47,306 bases of DNA from UBA2108 sp002713215 (lineage in GTDB: Bacteria > Bacteroidota > Bacteroidia > Flavobacteriales_G > Salibacteraceae), in NCBI GenBank assembly GCA_937891015.1, contig CALAPY010000086.1, forward strand, positions 1 through 47,306. The letters are read 5' to 3'. Numbering within the stretch: the stretch's first letter is position 1; every line of letters starts with the position of its first letter. A program made the translations under genes and the position numbers. The notes beneath the pieces were generated by a model. The model did no database searches. It saw only the letters and a program-made list of their open reading frames with translations, and was not told the DNA's origin. Below are positions 1 through 7,493 of this stretch, piece by piece.

Positions 1-288
1 GGGTCTACGGTGTTTTATTCCACATGCTACTGGAAAAGCCCTACCGTGCAAGCCATGAAATCCATAGGTATTCATATAATGTGGAAATCGAGAAGAGCAT
101 CCAATACCGGAGACAAATACAGTTTTAACGGGATCGAGTTGTTCTTCTCTACACAATTTCTGTACACTAGCTAGTACTGCATGATCGCCACAGCCATCAC
201 ACCAACGGGCAATTCCCTTCTCGTAATCGTCTAGTACGTAATAATTTTCGGGTAGCTCAAGCGCTGCATCAGGTTTCAATCCAAACAT
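1..288 (-). CDS. korB: 2-oxoacid:ferredoxin oxidoreductase, beta subunit (partial)
   Basis: This is the N-terminal 96 codons of the thiamine-diphosphate-binding beta subunit; the rest lies beyond the left edge. The enzyme decarboxylates a 2-oxoacid (usually 2-oxoglutarate in KorAB) to its acyl-CoA and reduces ferredoxin in the cytoplasm. The translation has the family signature: RWCDGCGDHAVLASVQ near residues 28-43, SGIGCSSRFPHYMNTYGFH near 60-78, and LHGRAFPVACGIK just after. The start is the ATG at 286-288, followed by the usual short Bacteroidota leader. It lies 12 bases downstream of the korA stop, so the two are surely co-transcribed. 2-oxoglutarate is the likely substrate by family, but the sequence alone does not exclude pyruvate or another oxoacid. 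Confidence 0.93.
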   Translation of the reverse strand, partial: MFGLKPDAALELPENYYVLDDYEKGIARWCDGCGDHAVLASVQKLCREEQLDPVKTVFVSGIGCSSRFPHYMNTYGFHGLHGRAFPVACGIKHRRP

Positions 289-300
289 AGGTCCTCTTGT

Positions 301-2187
301 TTACTTGTTAATTCTTTGTTTTATCTCTCTCAGTACTTTTTTGGGCGACAGAGGTTGTCCCATTACGTTAGAATAGCAATCCACATCAACCAATGTTCTT
401 GCTCTTAGTATCCAGGCCAATTGTGCATAACGTCTGTTATCTTCAGTTATGCCATCTGCATCGGCTTTGTCACTGTAATTGATTTCAATTGTCATTACCT
501 TTTTAAAACGACTGAATATTTCTTTTAATCCAGGTTCTAACGGGCTTAAAAAGCGTAAGTGAATCGAAGACACTTTTAATCCCTCTTTTTGGGCTAAGCC
601 TACAGCCTCTTCAATGGAGCCGAGCGTTGAACCCCAACTCACTATGAGTAAATCACCGGATTCCTCACCATTAATAGTTGGTGGCTTCAACGTACGTTTA
701 AAAGTGGCGAGTTTCTTACTTCTTAACTCGCTCGTTTTTTGGTTGTTATCTGGGTTATACGAAACTTTTCCTTTGGTATCGTGAGCCAAACCAGTAAGCG
801 TATAAATCCCACCAGACTGTCCTGGAATCGGGCGTTTACTCAATCCGGTTTCAGGGTCCCAGTTGAACGGGGTAACTCCCTCCTTCCAGGGGCTTTGATC
901 TACTGGTGGAGCAAACCAATCTCGTTGAATTTTAGGTCTTGCAAATGGTTGTTGACCCGTAGCCAGGTTAGCATCGGTCAATAAGTAAACTGGTGTCCTA
1001 AAGGAATCCGCTATTTTTCTAGCGAGAATTACAAAGTGGAAACACTCTTCAATGGTCGCCATTGCCATAACAATTTTTGGAGCATCTCCCGTCTGACCGT
1101 ACAAAATAGCTAGCAAGTCACTTTGTTCTACCTTGGTAGGAAGCCCTGTGGAAGGACCACCACGCTGAACATCGACAATAACAAGTGGAACTTCCGCCAT
1201 TGCGGCTAGTCCCAAAAATTCAGTTTTAAGAGCAATCCCAGGTCCTGACGTAATGGTAACAGCAGTTTTGCCTGAATACGAGGAACCAATAGCAAAACCA
1301 ACAGCAGCAATTTCATCTTCGGCCTGATGAACAACGCCACCAGCAGATTCGAATACGTCGGCCAGATAATGCGAAGCAGAAGTAGCCGGAGTAATTGGAT
1401 ACATGGAACACACCTCCATTCCGGAAGCAATAACTCCCATTCCAACGGCTTCATTTCCATTCATTACAACCAGTTGCTCGTCCAATTCCATGGGAGTGAT
1501 TTCATACTCGAAATCCAGGTTTTCTTTGGCCCATTTATATCCCGCATGCAGCAAGTCGATGTTGGAATTAATTATGGTATCTGATTTCTTTCTAAAGATT
1601 TGCTTGATTTGAGCCTCAGCTCTGCCAATATCCCGGGAATAAATCTCACAAAGCATACCGAGCACCCACATGTTTTTACCTTTCCGTGGGTTCTTTACCA
1701 GTTTAAGGCATTCCTTTTCCATTGGAACCTCAATGACCTCGTATCCCCTTTCATTGAAATCCTTTAAAGCTTCAGCGTAACTTTCTCGAATGCTATCTGA
1801 AGCCTCTTCCGCCCACTTACTTTCAATAAGCATTATAGTGCCCTCGGTATAAGCGCTCTGGTCTATTCTTCCGTAAGGCACCTGTTCATTAAACGCAACT
1901 ACCAGATTAGCCTCATTTCCCATGTTGGTTACCTTTTCGGAACCAATTCTAATTCTAATTCCGGAAGCACCCTCTCTAGTTCGTGCCGGTGGTTGAATTT
2001 CAGCAGGAATAATTTCTACGGTCCACACTCCATTTCCCATTTTAGCGGATATAGAGGCAAAACTTTGCCCACACTTTTGAGCTCCCTCGCCGGAGTCACT
2101 CACAATTTCTACAATGTGCTCGCTTAGGCGAATCGCCTTATTCCCTTTTTGTGTGACCTTTTCTTTCAATTCAGTTGTTACGCTCAT
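301..2187 (-). CDS. korA: 2-oxoacid:ferredoxin oxidoreductase, fused gamma-alpha subunit
   Basis: A 628-residue fused gamma-alpha chain, the normal length for KorA of this type. The gamma part (about residues 30-200) has SGEGAQKCGQSFASISAKMG and later REGASGIRIRIGSEKVTNMG. The alpha (pyrimidine-binding) part starts near residue 243 with NGNEAVGMGVIASGMEVC and the family motif MYPITPATSASHYLAD, followed by AEDEIAAVGFAIGSSYSGKTA. The C-terminal transketolase-like domain includes LLIVSWGSTLGSIEEAV. It is transcribed before korB and together they form the two-subunit enzyme. An O-methyltransferase gene precedes it by 35 bases. Assignment to the family is certain; the exact oxoacid substrate is inferred. 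Confidence 0.95.
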   Translation of the reverse strand: MSVTTELKEKVTQKGNKAIRLSEHIVEIVSDSGEGAQKCGQSFASISAKMGNGVWTVEIIPAEIQPPARTREGASGIRIRIGSEKVTNMGNEANLVVAFNEQVPYGRIDQSAYTEGTIMLIESKWAEEASDSIRESYAEALKDFNERGYEVIEVPMEKECLKLVKNPRKGKNMWVLGMLCEIYSRDIGRAEAQIKQIFRKKSDTIINSNIDLLHAGYKWAKENLDFEYEITPMELDEQLVVMNGNEAVGMGVIASGMEVCSMYPITPATSASHYLADVFESAGGVVHQAEDEIAAVGFAIGSSYSGKTAVTITSGPGIALKTEFLGLAAMAEVPLVIVDVQRGGPSTGLPTKVEQSDLLAILYGQTGDAPKIVMAMATIEECFHFVILARKIADSFRTPVYLLTDANLATGQQPFARPKIQRDWFAPPVDQSPWKEGVTPFNWDPETGLSKRPIPGQSGGIYTLTGLAHDTKGKVSYNPDNNQKTSELRSKKLATFKRTLKPPTINGEESGDLLIVSWGSTLGSIEEAVGLAQKEGLKVSSIHLRFLSPLEPGLKEIFSRFKKVMTIEINYSDKADADGITEDNRRYAQLAWILRARTLVDVDCYSNVMGQPLSPKKVLREIKQRINK

Positions 2188-2222
2188 CTGATTCTATTAA
2201 TGATCCATTAATTATTTGTGCG

Positions 2223-2828
2223 TCATCGTTTTCTACAAAACAATACGCCTTTTCCAATTGGGATAATGACCGGATCTACTCGATCATCATCGAATGCTCG
2301 CTCAATCATGGGTGTGAGAATGTCGCTGTGGCTAATTGCATTATCTGCAATTAAAACCCCTCCTTTCTTCATTCGGGGAATTAAAATTTCATAGCACTCG
2401 GCATATACATCCTTTTCTGCATCCAAAAAGCAGAATGCCACGTTGTCAAACGAATGAAGGATTTTTCGGGCATCTCCTTTTTTAAGTTTTACAAAATCAC
2501 TTATTCCAGCCTCTTCGAAGGTTTCGCTGGCTAACTTTTGTTTTTCTTCCAGAATTTCAATGGTAGTTAATGGGGTGTTCTTTTCCATACAAGCCAGCGA
2601 AAGCCACATGGTGGAATATCCCGCACTTGTACCTACTTCCAGGTAATTTCCTACGGGAGCCATAGAGGCCATTAATGAAATAAACTTTCCTGTTTCCCTT
2701 GGAATTTGTCTCATCCTCTTCAATAATGGAGTCCCATCCTTTTGGTCACGTTCGTCAATACGCTCCAAAAATTGCATTCGGGTAATTATGGATTGAGGAA
2801 TTCTATCAAACATGTAGCGAGGTGGCAA
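2223..2828 (-). CDS. class I SAM-dependent O-methyltransferase
   Basis: A 201-residue methyltransferase of the catechol/caffeoyl-CoA O-methyltransferase type. The SAM-binding motif is visible as NYLEVGTSAGYSTMWLSLA (about residues 62-80); acidic residues after LTTIEI (about 91-96) would bind the ribose, and FCFLDAEKDVYAECYEIL is the post-I region with the metal-ligand-like Asp. GGVLIADNAISH is the typical second metal/substrate loop. The longest reading uses TTG at 2826-2828; an ATG at 2811-2813 five codons later is an alternative start. It is upstream of korAB with a 35-base gap and may share their transcript. The methyl acceptor cannot be read from the sequence. Confidence 0.85.
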   Translation of the reverse strand: MPPRYMFDRIPQSIITRMQFLERIDERDQKDGTPLLKRMRQIPRETGKFISLMASMAPVGNYLEVGTSAGYSTMWLSLACMEKNTPLTTIEILEEKQKLASETFEEAGISDFVKLKKGDARKILHSFDNVAFCFLDAEKDVYAECYEILIPRMKKGGVLIADNAISHSDILTPMIERAFDDDRVDPVIIPIGKGVLFCRKR

Positions 2829-3321
2829 ATACTGTCTTGAAAATCTTTATTTAGCAATTTAACGAGCCATAAAATTAGAGGGCATGGTAATAATTTAATA
2901 TGAGCCAGATCATATAAATACATGATTTTGTTATGGTTAGGCCGATTACCGACGCACAGTTCAAGGATAATGTGGGAATAGCCGTCATTCTAGGTTTGAA
3001 AAGGAACCTAGTGTTATTTCTAGATTCCTGCTTTCGCAGGAATGACGTTTCTTTTTAATTAAGTAGTATGTCTTAACCCACACTATTCTTTAATAGCGCC
3101 ATTGACGAAGTCAAAATTGATCAGCAATCAAAAATTCAAGCCTGTTATGTGGATCTCACATTCTACTGAAATTTTATTTCTTACCTGAGAAAAAAAGATC
3201 AGCACCAAGTATTAATAAAGAGATTATTTGGGTGAAGCATTTCCTTATTTTCGAGGTTCTAACTTGACGAGTTATTAATTCAAATAAGGATTTCAATTCA
3301 ATTTACCGTTCTCATTGCGAT
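2829..3321. other. intergenic region between divergent genes
   Basis: About 490 bases between the methyltransferase (minus) and the first standard start codon of the sigma factor (plus). It contains the palindromic element at 2983-3047 and a TTGAT-N5-ATCAA dyad at 3117-3131. The last 50-55 bases (from about 3268) are probably coding for the N-terminus of the sigma factor. No RNA gene or further open frame is evident in the rest. Confidence 0.6.
2983..3047. repeat. palindromic REP/MITE-like element
   Basis: The 65-bp element is bounded by an 8-bp inverted repeat, CGTCATTC at 2983-2990 and GAATGACG at 3040-3047. It contains two further hairpins: CTAGGTT (2990-2996) with AACCTAG (3005-3011), and ATTCCTGC (3024-3031) with GCAGGAAT (3036-3043) around a TTTC loop. 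The GTCATTCCTGC...GCAGGAATGAC type is familiar from dispersed intergenic repeats in many bacteria. No second full copy was seen in this window; a weaker relative may start at 47253. It carries no gene. Confidence 0.6.
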
Positions 3322-3798
3322 TTGGTATTTAACCTGGCATTGAATTACCTGCATTCGGTACAGGAAGCCGAAGAGCTCACCCAGGATGTTTTCGTAAAGG
3401 TTTTTCATGAAGTTGAAAATTTCCGTGGAGAATCTCAAATTAAAACGTGGATCTATCGAATTACCATTAACCTATGCCTTGACCGTATAAAATCAGCACA
3501 GCGGAAAAGACGATTCAGTTTGTTGCGATACATTAGCGATGGATTTGTAAGCATTCAACCTGCAGAGTTTAACCACCCCGGAATTCAATTGGAACAGAAA
3601 GAAGCCACTGAACTCATCTTAAAGGAGATTCAACAACTTCCGGGTAAACAACAAACCGCACTAATTCTCAAGTCAATAGATGGACTTTCTCAAAAGGAAA
3701 TTGCAGAAATTATGGATATAAATGTAAAGGCGGTGGAATCTCTTCTATCAAGAGCACGAGCTAAATTGAAAACAAAATTGAAAAATCGCGAAGGATAA
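3322..3798 (+). CDS. RNA polymerase ECF sigma factor (start codon unclear)
   Basis: A sigma-70 family ECF factor. Region 2 is seen as EEAEELTQDVFVKVFHEV-like sequence (EAEELTQDVFVKVFHEV) and GESQIKTWIYRITINLCLDR; region 4 as QLPGKQQTALILKSIDGLSQ followed by KEIAEIMDINVKAVESLLSR. The only standard start is TTG at 3322, but family similarity continues upstream in frame (DFNSIYRSHCDLVFN, from 3289), so the true protein begins earlier. The frame is open only back to a TGA at 3265-3267, and within that stretch the best candidate is ATT at 3274, giving NSNKDFNSIYRSH. The gene precedes a small membrane protein and a Spy/CpxP-like protein, an arrangement typical of envelope-stress or metal-response sigma operons. 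Confidence 0.85.
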   Translation: MVFNLALNYLHSVQEAEELTQDVFVKVFHEVENFRGESQIKTWIYRITINLCLDRIKSAQRKRRFSLLRYISDGFVSIQPAEFNHPGIQLEQKEATELILKEIQQLPGKQQTALILKSIDGLSQKEIAEIMDINVKAVESLLSRARAKLKTKLKNREG

Positions 3799-3830
3799 AA
3801 TAAAATTCATCGTCTTAAGAATAAGATCAA

Positions 3831-4115
3831 ATGACAAACGAAAAGAACAATATTGAACAACTACTGGGTAAAATTGAAAAGGTCGATGCTCCTCCCTTTC
3901 TCCTAACCCGAATTGAAGCCAGGTTAGAACAAACTCAAGAATTGCTACCAAGACGATGGTCTGTAGCTTATTTGTCTTTGGCTGTGGTTGTTGTTTTATT
4001 CAATGTATATGTAATTGTACAAAACAATGACAATCGATCCTCAGTGACCGAAGGGGCTACAGAGTTAGCCTCCAGTTTAAATATGAATACTTCTAACCAA
4101 ATCTATTATGAGTAA
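3831..4115 (+). CDS. small single-helix membrane protein, possible anti-sigma factor
   Basis: A 94-residue protein with a soluble N-terminal half (IEQLLGKIEKVDAPPFLLTR, residues about 9-28) and one membrane helix (VAYLSLAVVVVLFNVYVIVQ, about 45-64), followed by a short periplasmic tail. It lies 32 bases after the sigma factor and its last 8 bases overlap the start of the next gene. In Bacteroidota, short one-helix proteins with this SPFxxTRIxARL-like N-terminus commonly sit between an ECF sigma gene and a Spy-like gene. Position and topology suggest membrane sequestration of the sigma factor, but no zinc-binding anti-sigma motif is visible, so this is inference. Confidence 0.75.
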   Translation: MTNEKNNIEQLLGKIEKVDAPPFLLTRIEARLEQTQELLPRRWSVAYLSLAVVVVLFNVYVIVQNNDNRSSVTEGATELASSLNMNTSNQIYYE

Positions 4116-4578
4116 GACCAGACTTCTAAGCATATTGGTGGGCGTGCTGGTGGTACTCAACATAATAATGATGACCTGGGTAATGCTGGGCGGAAAACAT
4201 CATTACAAACATCCTCCCAGGCACAAAGAAGGGCCAAAACAAATGGTGATTGAAAGCCTTAATTTCTCAACTGAACAGGTTAAACAGTATGAATCGGCCA
4301 TTAAAAAGCATAGAGCGGCAGTCTCTGACGTGGATCAAAAAATCAGAAGTAAGAAAAATGAATTGTATTCCCTTTTGAAAGAACCTTCTGCTCCGGAAAA
4401 AGACTCCATTGTTGAAGAACTTACCCGGTTAATGATAGAAATGGAAAACATTCATTATGCGCACTTTGAAGAGATAAAAAGCATATGCGAACCTAATCAA
4501 TTAGATGAATTTAATGACCTTACAGAAAAGTTAACCCGTATATTCTTACCACCTAAAGGTAGACGAGGGCCCAGATAA
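4108..4578 (+). CDS. CpxP/Spy/ZraP-like periplasmic protein
   Basis: 156 residues with an N-terminal membrane anchor or uncleaved signal (LLSILVGVLVVLNIIMMTWVM, starting about residue 6, split here by no charge) followed by a His-rich stretch GGKHHYKHPPRHKEG and a long charged helical region. Residues after about 50 (LNFSTEQVKQYESAIKKHR) and the DEFNDLTEKLTRIF end resemble LTxxQ-type repeats of Spy/CpxP/ZraP proteins, which sense misfolded envelope proteins or metals. The His-rich patch may bind metal. It overlaps the preceding gene by 8 bases, so translation is likely coupled, and it is probably the periplasmic sensor or effector of this sigma factor operon. Specific ligand unknown. Confidence 0.75.
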   Translation: MSKTRLLSILVGVLVVLNIIMMTWVMLGGKHHYKHPPRHKEGPKQMVIESLNFSTEQVKQYESAIKKHRAAVSDVDQKIRSKKNELYSLLKEPSAPEKDSIVEELTRLMIEMENIHYAHFEEIKSICEPNQLDEFNDLTEKLTRIFLPPKGRRGPR

Positions 4579-4609
4579 TTAACTATTCCACAGTTGAGGT
4601 TCTAAACAA

Positions 4610-5251
4610 TCAATCCAGTTTATTGTTAACGGCGAATTTAACCAGTCCGGCAGTGTTTTTACTGGAAGTCTTACTGAGTAAATTGCGTCGATGGGTTTCA
4701 ACGGTATGGATACTTATAAATAAACGATCTGCAATTTGAGATGTCGACAATTCTTCACAAATCAAGCTCAAAATTTCTTTTTCACGTGGGGTTAATTCCA
4801 CCGGAAGGATTGACTGTTCAGATTTATAATTTCCAGCCATAACTTCATGGACATCATCTGCAAAATAGCTTTTCCCTCTACTAATCTTTGAAATTGCTTC
4901 TAACACCTCCTCTTTTTCTGCTGTTTTATGCAAATAACCCTTGGCGCCTAATTGGATTGCATCTTTAATGGAACTGTAGCTTAGCCGCATGGACAACATA
5001 ACAATCTTAATATCAGGCAATTGTTGTAGTATGAGTTTGATTGCTTCCAATCCGCTCATTTCAGGCATGTTAATATCCAGCAACAGTATTTCAGGTTGCT
5101 GAGATCTTGAATCATTTAAAAATGCTTTGGCGCTGTTATATCCCTGAATTGATTCTATGAGTGGCTCCGATTGAAGCATGGTAATCAATCCTTGTTGAAA
5201 AAGGTTGTGGTCGTCAACAAGGGCAATATGAATTCCAGTTTCATGCATCAA
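4610..5251 (-). CDS. NarL/LuxR-family response regulator
   Basis: 213 residues. The receiver domain spans about 7-125: acidic pocket VDDHN (12-16), phospho-acceptor Asp59 in LLLDINMPEMSG, and Lys in GYLHKTAEK. The C-terminal LuxR-type helix-turn-helix is ELTPREKEILSLICEELSTS followed by QIADRLFISIHTVETHRRNL. It overlaps the upstream kinase gene by 11 bases, showing tight translational coupling, so it is the partner of that kinase. It closes the caspase-containing cluster, and its targets are unknown; the palindrome over the kinase start codon could be one of them. Confidence 0.93.
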   Translation of the reverse strand: MMHETGIHIALVDDHNLFQQGLITMLQSEPLIESIQGYNSAKAFLNDSRSQQPEILLLDINMPEMSGLEAIKLILQQLPDIKIVMLSMRLSYSSIKDAIQLGAKGYLHKTAEKEEVLEAISKISRGKSYFADDVHEVMAGNYKSEQSILPVELTPREKEILSLICEELSTSQIADRLFISIHTVETHRRNLLSKTSSKNTAGLVKFAVNNKLD

Positions 5252-7061
5252 TGTCTAAAATTACAATAGTTCCTCTCCCCGGCTGCGAGTCGATATGGTA
5301 TTTTCCGTTTACAAACTCTACGCGAGAGCGAATGTTTCGAGAGCCCATGCCCTCCTGAACTTTATCAGCAACAAAACCAATTCCGTTGTCTTCATAAATC
5401 AGGTTGAATTCCTGATTGGTCCCATTGGTCCCATTGGTCTGAATACTAATAATAGAAGCTTTTGCGTGCTTAAGTGTATTGGATACCAATTCCTGAACAA
5501 TGCGATAGACCTCCAAAGCCAATGACTTATCCAACTTATCGGTTTCTTCGTTTAAATAAAGTTGGAACTGAATTCCAGCTGATTTCTCAACGTTCTGTTT
5601 AAGTTCGGCAAGAGCCTGAATAAGGCCATGATTATTTACCTGGTCACTGGAAAGGTTTTCTGCAATTTCACGGACTTCTTTTACCGTTTCATCAATTAGT
5701 TCTACCTGGGGGTTCAGGTTTACGTCTTCTCTTCTTAAGGACAATTTTAAAGTTGCCAGTAAATTACCCACCCGATCGTGTAAATCCCGGGCTATTCTAT
5801 TGCGTTCATGCTCCTGACCATTTAGCATTGCTTTGATGGATTCTGCTTCACTTTTAGCTTGAATTTCAGCCAATTGCTTCTCCTTAACCTCGAGTTTAAT
5901 TTGACTGATGTAGCGTTTTTGTTGGTAAAAGCGATACCCAAAAGCACCGCTTAAGCTTACTATAAATAGTAAGCCAAATAGAACGTAATTCAATTGTCGA
6001 CCGGCTTTTGCCTCCGCATTTGAACGAGCAGCCTTTTCCTCGCTAAGAATACGCGCTGCCTCATGTTTTTCAAGTTGATATTTGGCTTCTGTTTCTTGAA
6101 TGTTTTTTTTGAGTTTTCTTTTATAAAGTAAGTCACTAACCATTTTATAATGGCTTTTTTGCTCTAAAGCCTTATTAGTTTGATTTGTCAAAATATAGAG
6201 GCTAGTTAAACTACTAGAAATATCCTTTTCTTCTTCAAGCAGTGTTAAACGTTGTGCAATCTTTAGTGCATTTATTAAGGTAAATTGAGATTTATCATAA
6301 TCATTATTCTCCATTTGAACGATACCTAACTTATGCATTACCCAAGCTTTTCCATTTTGATCATTTAATGTGTCCTGAATTAATAATACGTTTTTAATAG
6401 TTTGCTCCGCTATATCCCATTCATATCGTTTCATGTAGAAGTCCGCTAAATTGCACAACACATCTATTCGATCCTGATCTGAACATTGGTCCGAACTATC
6501 AACGATTGCCAATGCCTTCATAAAATACTTCTCAGCTGAATCGAGTTTGTTTAAATAGGCAAAAATTGCTCCAAGACTGTTAAAAGCATTTTTTAATTGA
6601 GGGTCAGAACTTTGAGAAATACTTAAATCGATAGTACTTAGCCTTAAATTTACAATTGCTTTATCATATTGGTGCAAGGCATAATATAAATTTCCTAAAT
6701 TGATTCGAATATTACCCAACAACCTTGGGCTAGACAACTTTTTCCGATTATCCAAACTTTTTTGAAAATAATCTACGGCTATATCATAATCTCCTTTTTG
6801 CTGGTACAAAGTACCAGATACGCTTTGCAAGTTTGAAAGTGTAAGAATATCTGTAGGGTTCGGCAGCGATTTATATAAACTCAAGTTTAGTTTTAATCCA
6901 CTGTCTACATCTATATATTGCAGTTTAAATGCATGAATATTTAGTTGATTAATGCTATCCAACAAAGGTTGCTGAGATCTTGAAGATAGGCATAGCAATA
7001 ATAATGCTAACAAATTAAGTATAATTGGTTTAGACAAAATATTGTAGGGATGAACATTCAT
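5241..7061 (-). CDS. TPR-containing sensor histidine kinase (HisKA_3)
   Basis: 606 residues: an N-terminal signal/anchor (about 12-29), tetratricopeptide repeats over about 70-320, a coiled-coil stretch, one membrane helix (VLFGLLFIVSLSGAFGYRF, about 358-376), a second coiled coil, then HisKA_3 with phospho-acceptor His428 in ARDLHDRVGNLLATLKLSLR and a GHKL ATPase (LVSNTLKHAKAS N-box; DNGIGFVAD and GMGSRNIRSRV G-boxes). The sensing TPR part is predicted to be periplasmic. Such kinases pair with NarL-type regulators, here the overlapping downstream gene. The start ATG at 7059-7061 lies inside a long palindrome. Three copies of a 9-bp unit occur in the ATPase domain (TNGTNGTNQ). Confidence 0.92.
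   Translation of the reverse strand: MNVHPYNILSKPIILNLLALLLLCLSSRSQQPLLDSINQLNIHAFKLQYIDVDSGLKLNLSLYKSLPNPTDILTLSNLQSVSGTLYQQKGDYDIAVDYFQKSLDNRKKLSSPRLLGNIRINLGNLYYALHQYDKAIVNLRLSTIDLSISQSSDPQLKNAFNSLGAIFAYLNKLDSAEKYFMKALAIVDSSDQCSDQDRIDVLCNLADFYMKRYEWDIAEQTIKNVLLIQDTLNDQNGKAWVMHKLGIVQMENNDYDKSQFTLINALKIAQRLTLLEEEKDISSSLTSLYILTNQTNKALEQKSHYKMVSDLLYKRKLKKNIQETEAKYQLEKHEAARILSEEKAARSNAEAKAGRQLNYVLFGLLFIVSLSGAFGYRFYQQKRYISQIKLEVKEKQLAEIQAKSEAESIKAMLNGQEHERNRIARDLHDRVGNLLATLKLSLRREDVNLNPQVELIDETVKEVREIAENLSSDQVNNHGLIQALAELKQNVEKSAGIQFQLYLNEETDKLDKSLALEVYRIVQELVSNTLKHAKASIISIQTNGTNGTNQEFNLIYEDNGIGFVADKVQEGMGSRNIRSRVEFVNGKYHIDSQPGRGTIVILDIDA
5415..5441. repeat. 9-bp tandem repeat inside the kinase ATPase domain
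   Basis: ATTGGTCCC occurs twice (5415-5423, 5424-5432) followed by a third copy with two changes (ATTGGTCTG, 5433-5441). In the protein it encodes a T-N-G/T-N-G/T-N-Q run between two predicted strands of the ATPase domain. The period is three codons, so gain or loss of a unit keeps the frame. Confidence 0.7.
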
Positions 7062-7072
7062 CCCTACAATAT
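7039..7072. promoter_or_regulatory. long palindrome spanning the kinase start codon
   Basis: Two perfectly complementary 16-base arms (7039-7054 and 7057-7072) are separated by two bases. The kinase start codon (7059-7061, minus) is inside the right arm. As RNA it would form a strong hairpin hiding the initiation site; as DNA it is a symmetric protein-binding site. It lies between the 130-residue gene and the kinase gene, in a 28-base gap, so it may tune kinase translation relative to the upstream caspase gene. Function is inferred; the symmetry is direct. Confidence 0.7.
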
Positions 7073-7089
7073 ATAATTATTCGTACAGA

Positions 7090-7482
7090 TTATTGTTCAA
7101 TTGTACCACCAATCTCATTAGAGACCTTGCCTAGAGTTTTTTCATGATGTTTAATGTCACCATTTGAATTTACGGCGACCATTAGCCCATTTGTATCCCC
7201 TTCTATATTATTTATTCTGTAGAAATCATTTGGCGACAATATAACTTCAGTACACCCCTCGTAAACGGCAATTTCATCGGAAACTCTAATTTTTACAACA
7301 AATTGCCAATCCTCACCTAATGTATTGTAGCAAAACGTGTAAAGTGTTGAACCTACTGGAACATGTTCTTTCTTTAAAACTTGAATAAGCTCTGAGAAAT
7401 GATAATGTTCGTTATACAGTGTCAACCTAATCTTTATTAGTTGACCAACTCCCGCTTCTATTGTTTTAATATCCCAAGACAT
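7090..7482 (-). CDS. hypothetical protein of caspase/two-component cluster
   Basis: A 130-residue soluble-looking protein with no signal peptide, membrane helix or family motif that I recognise. It is rich in predicted beta strands (for example LYTFCYNTLGEDWQFVVKIR, about 47-66) and ends in a polar tail. It is 11 bases downstream of the caspase-like gene and 28 bases upstream of the kinase gene, all on the same strand, so it is probably co-expressed. Position suggests a substrate, inhibitor or adaptor of the protease or kinase, but nothing in its sequence proves any of these. Confidence 0.7.
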   Translation of the reverse strand: MSWDIKTIEAGVGQLIKIRLTLYNEHYHFSELIQVLKKEHVPVGSTLYTFCYNTLGEDWQFVVKIRVSDEIAVYEGCTEVILSPNDFYRINNIEGDTNGLMVAVNSNGDIKHHEKTLGKVSNEIGGTIEQ

Positions 7483-7493
7483 ATTTGATTTAT

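Noticed and set aside
3117..3131. TTGAT-N5-ATCAA dyad considered as an FNR box
   Set aside because: The spacer is five bases instead of four, which puts the half-sites out of register; only the two N4 sites were accepted.
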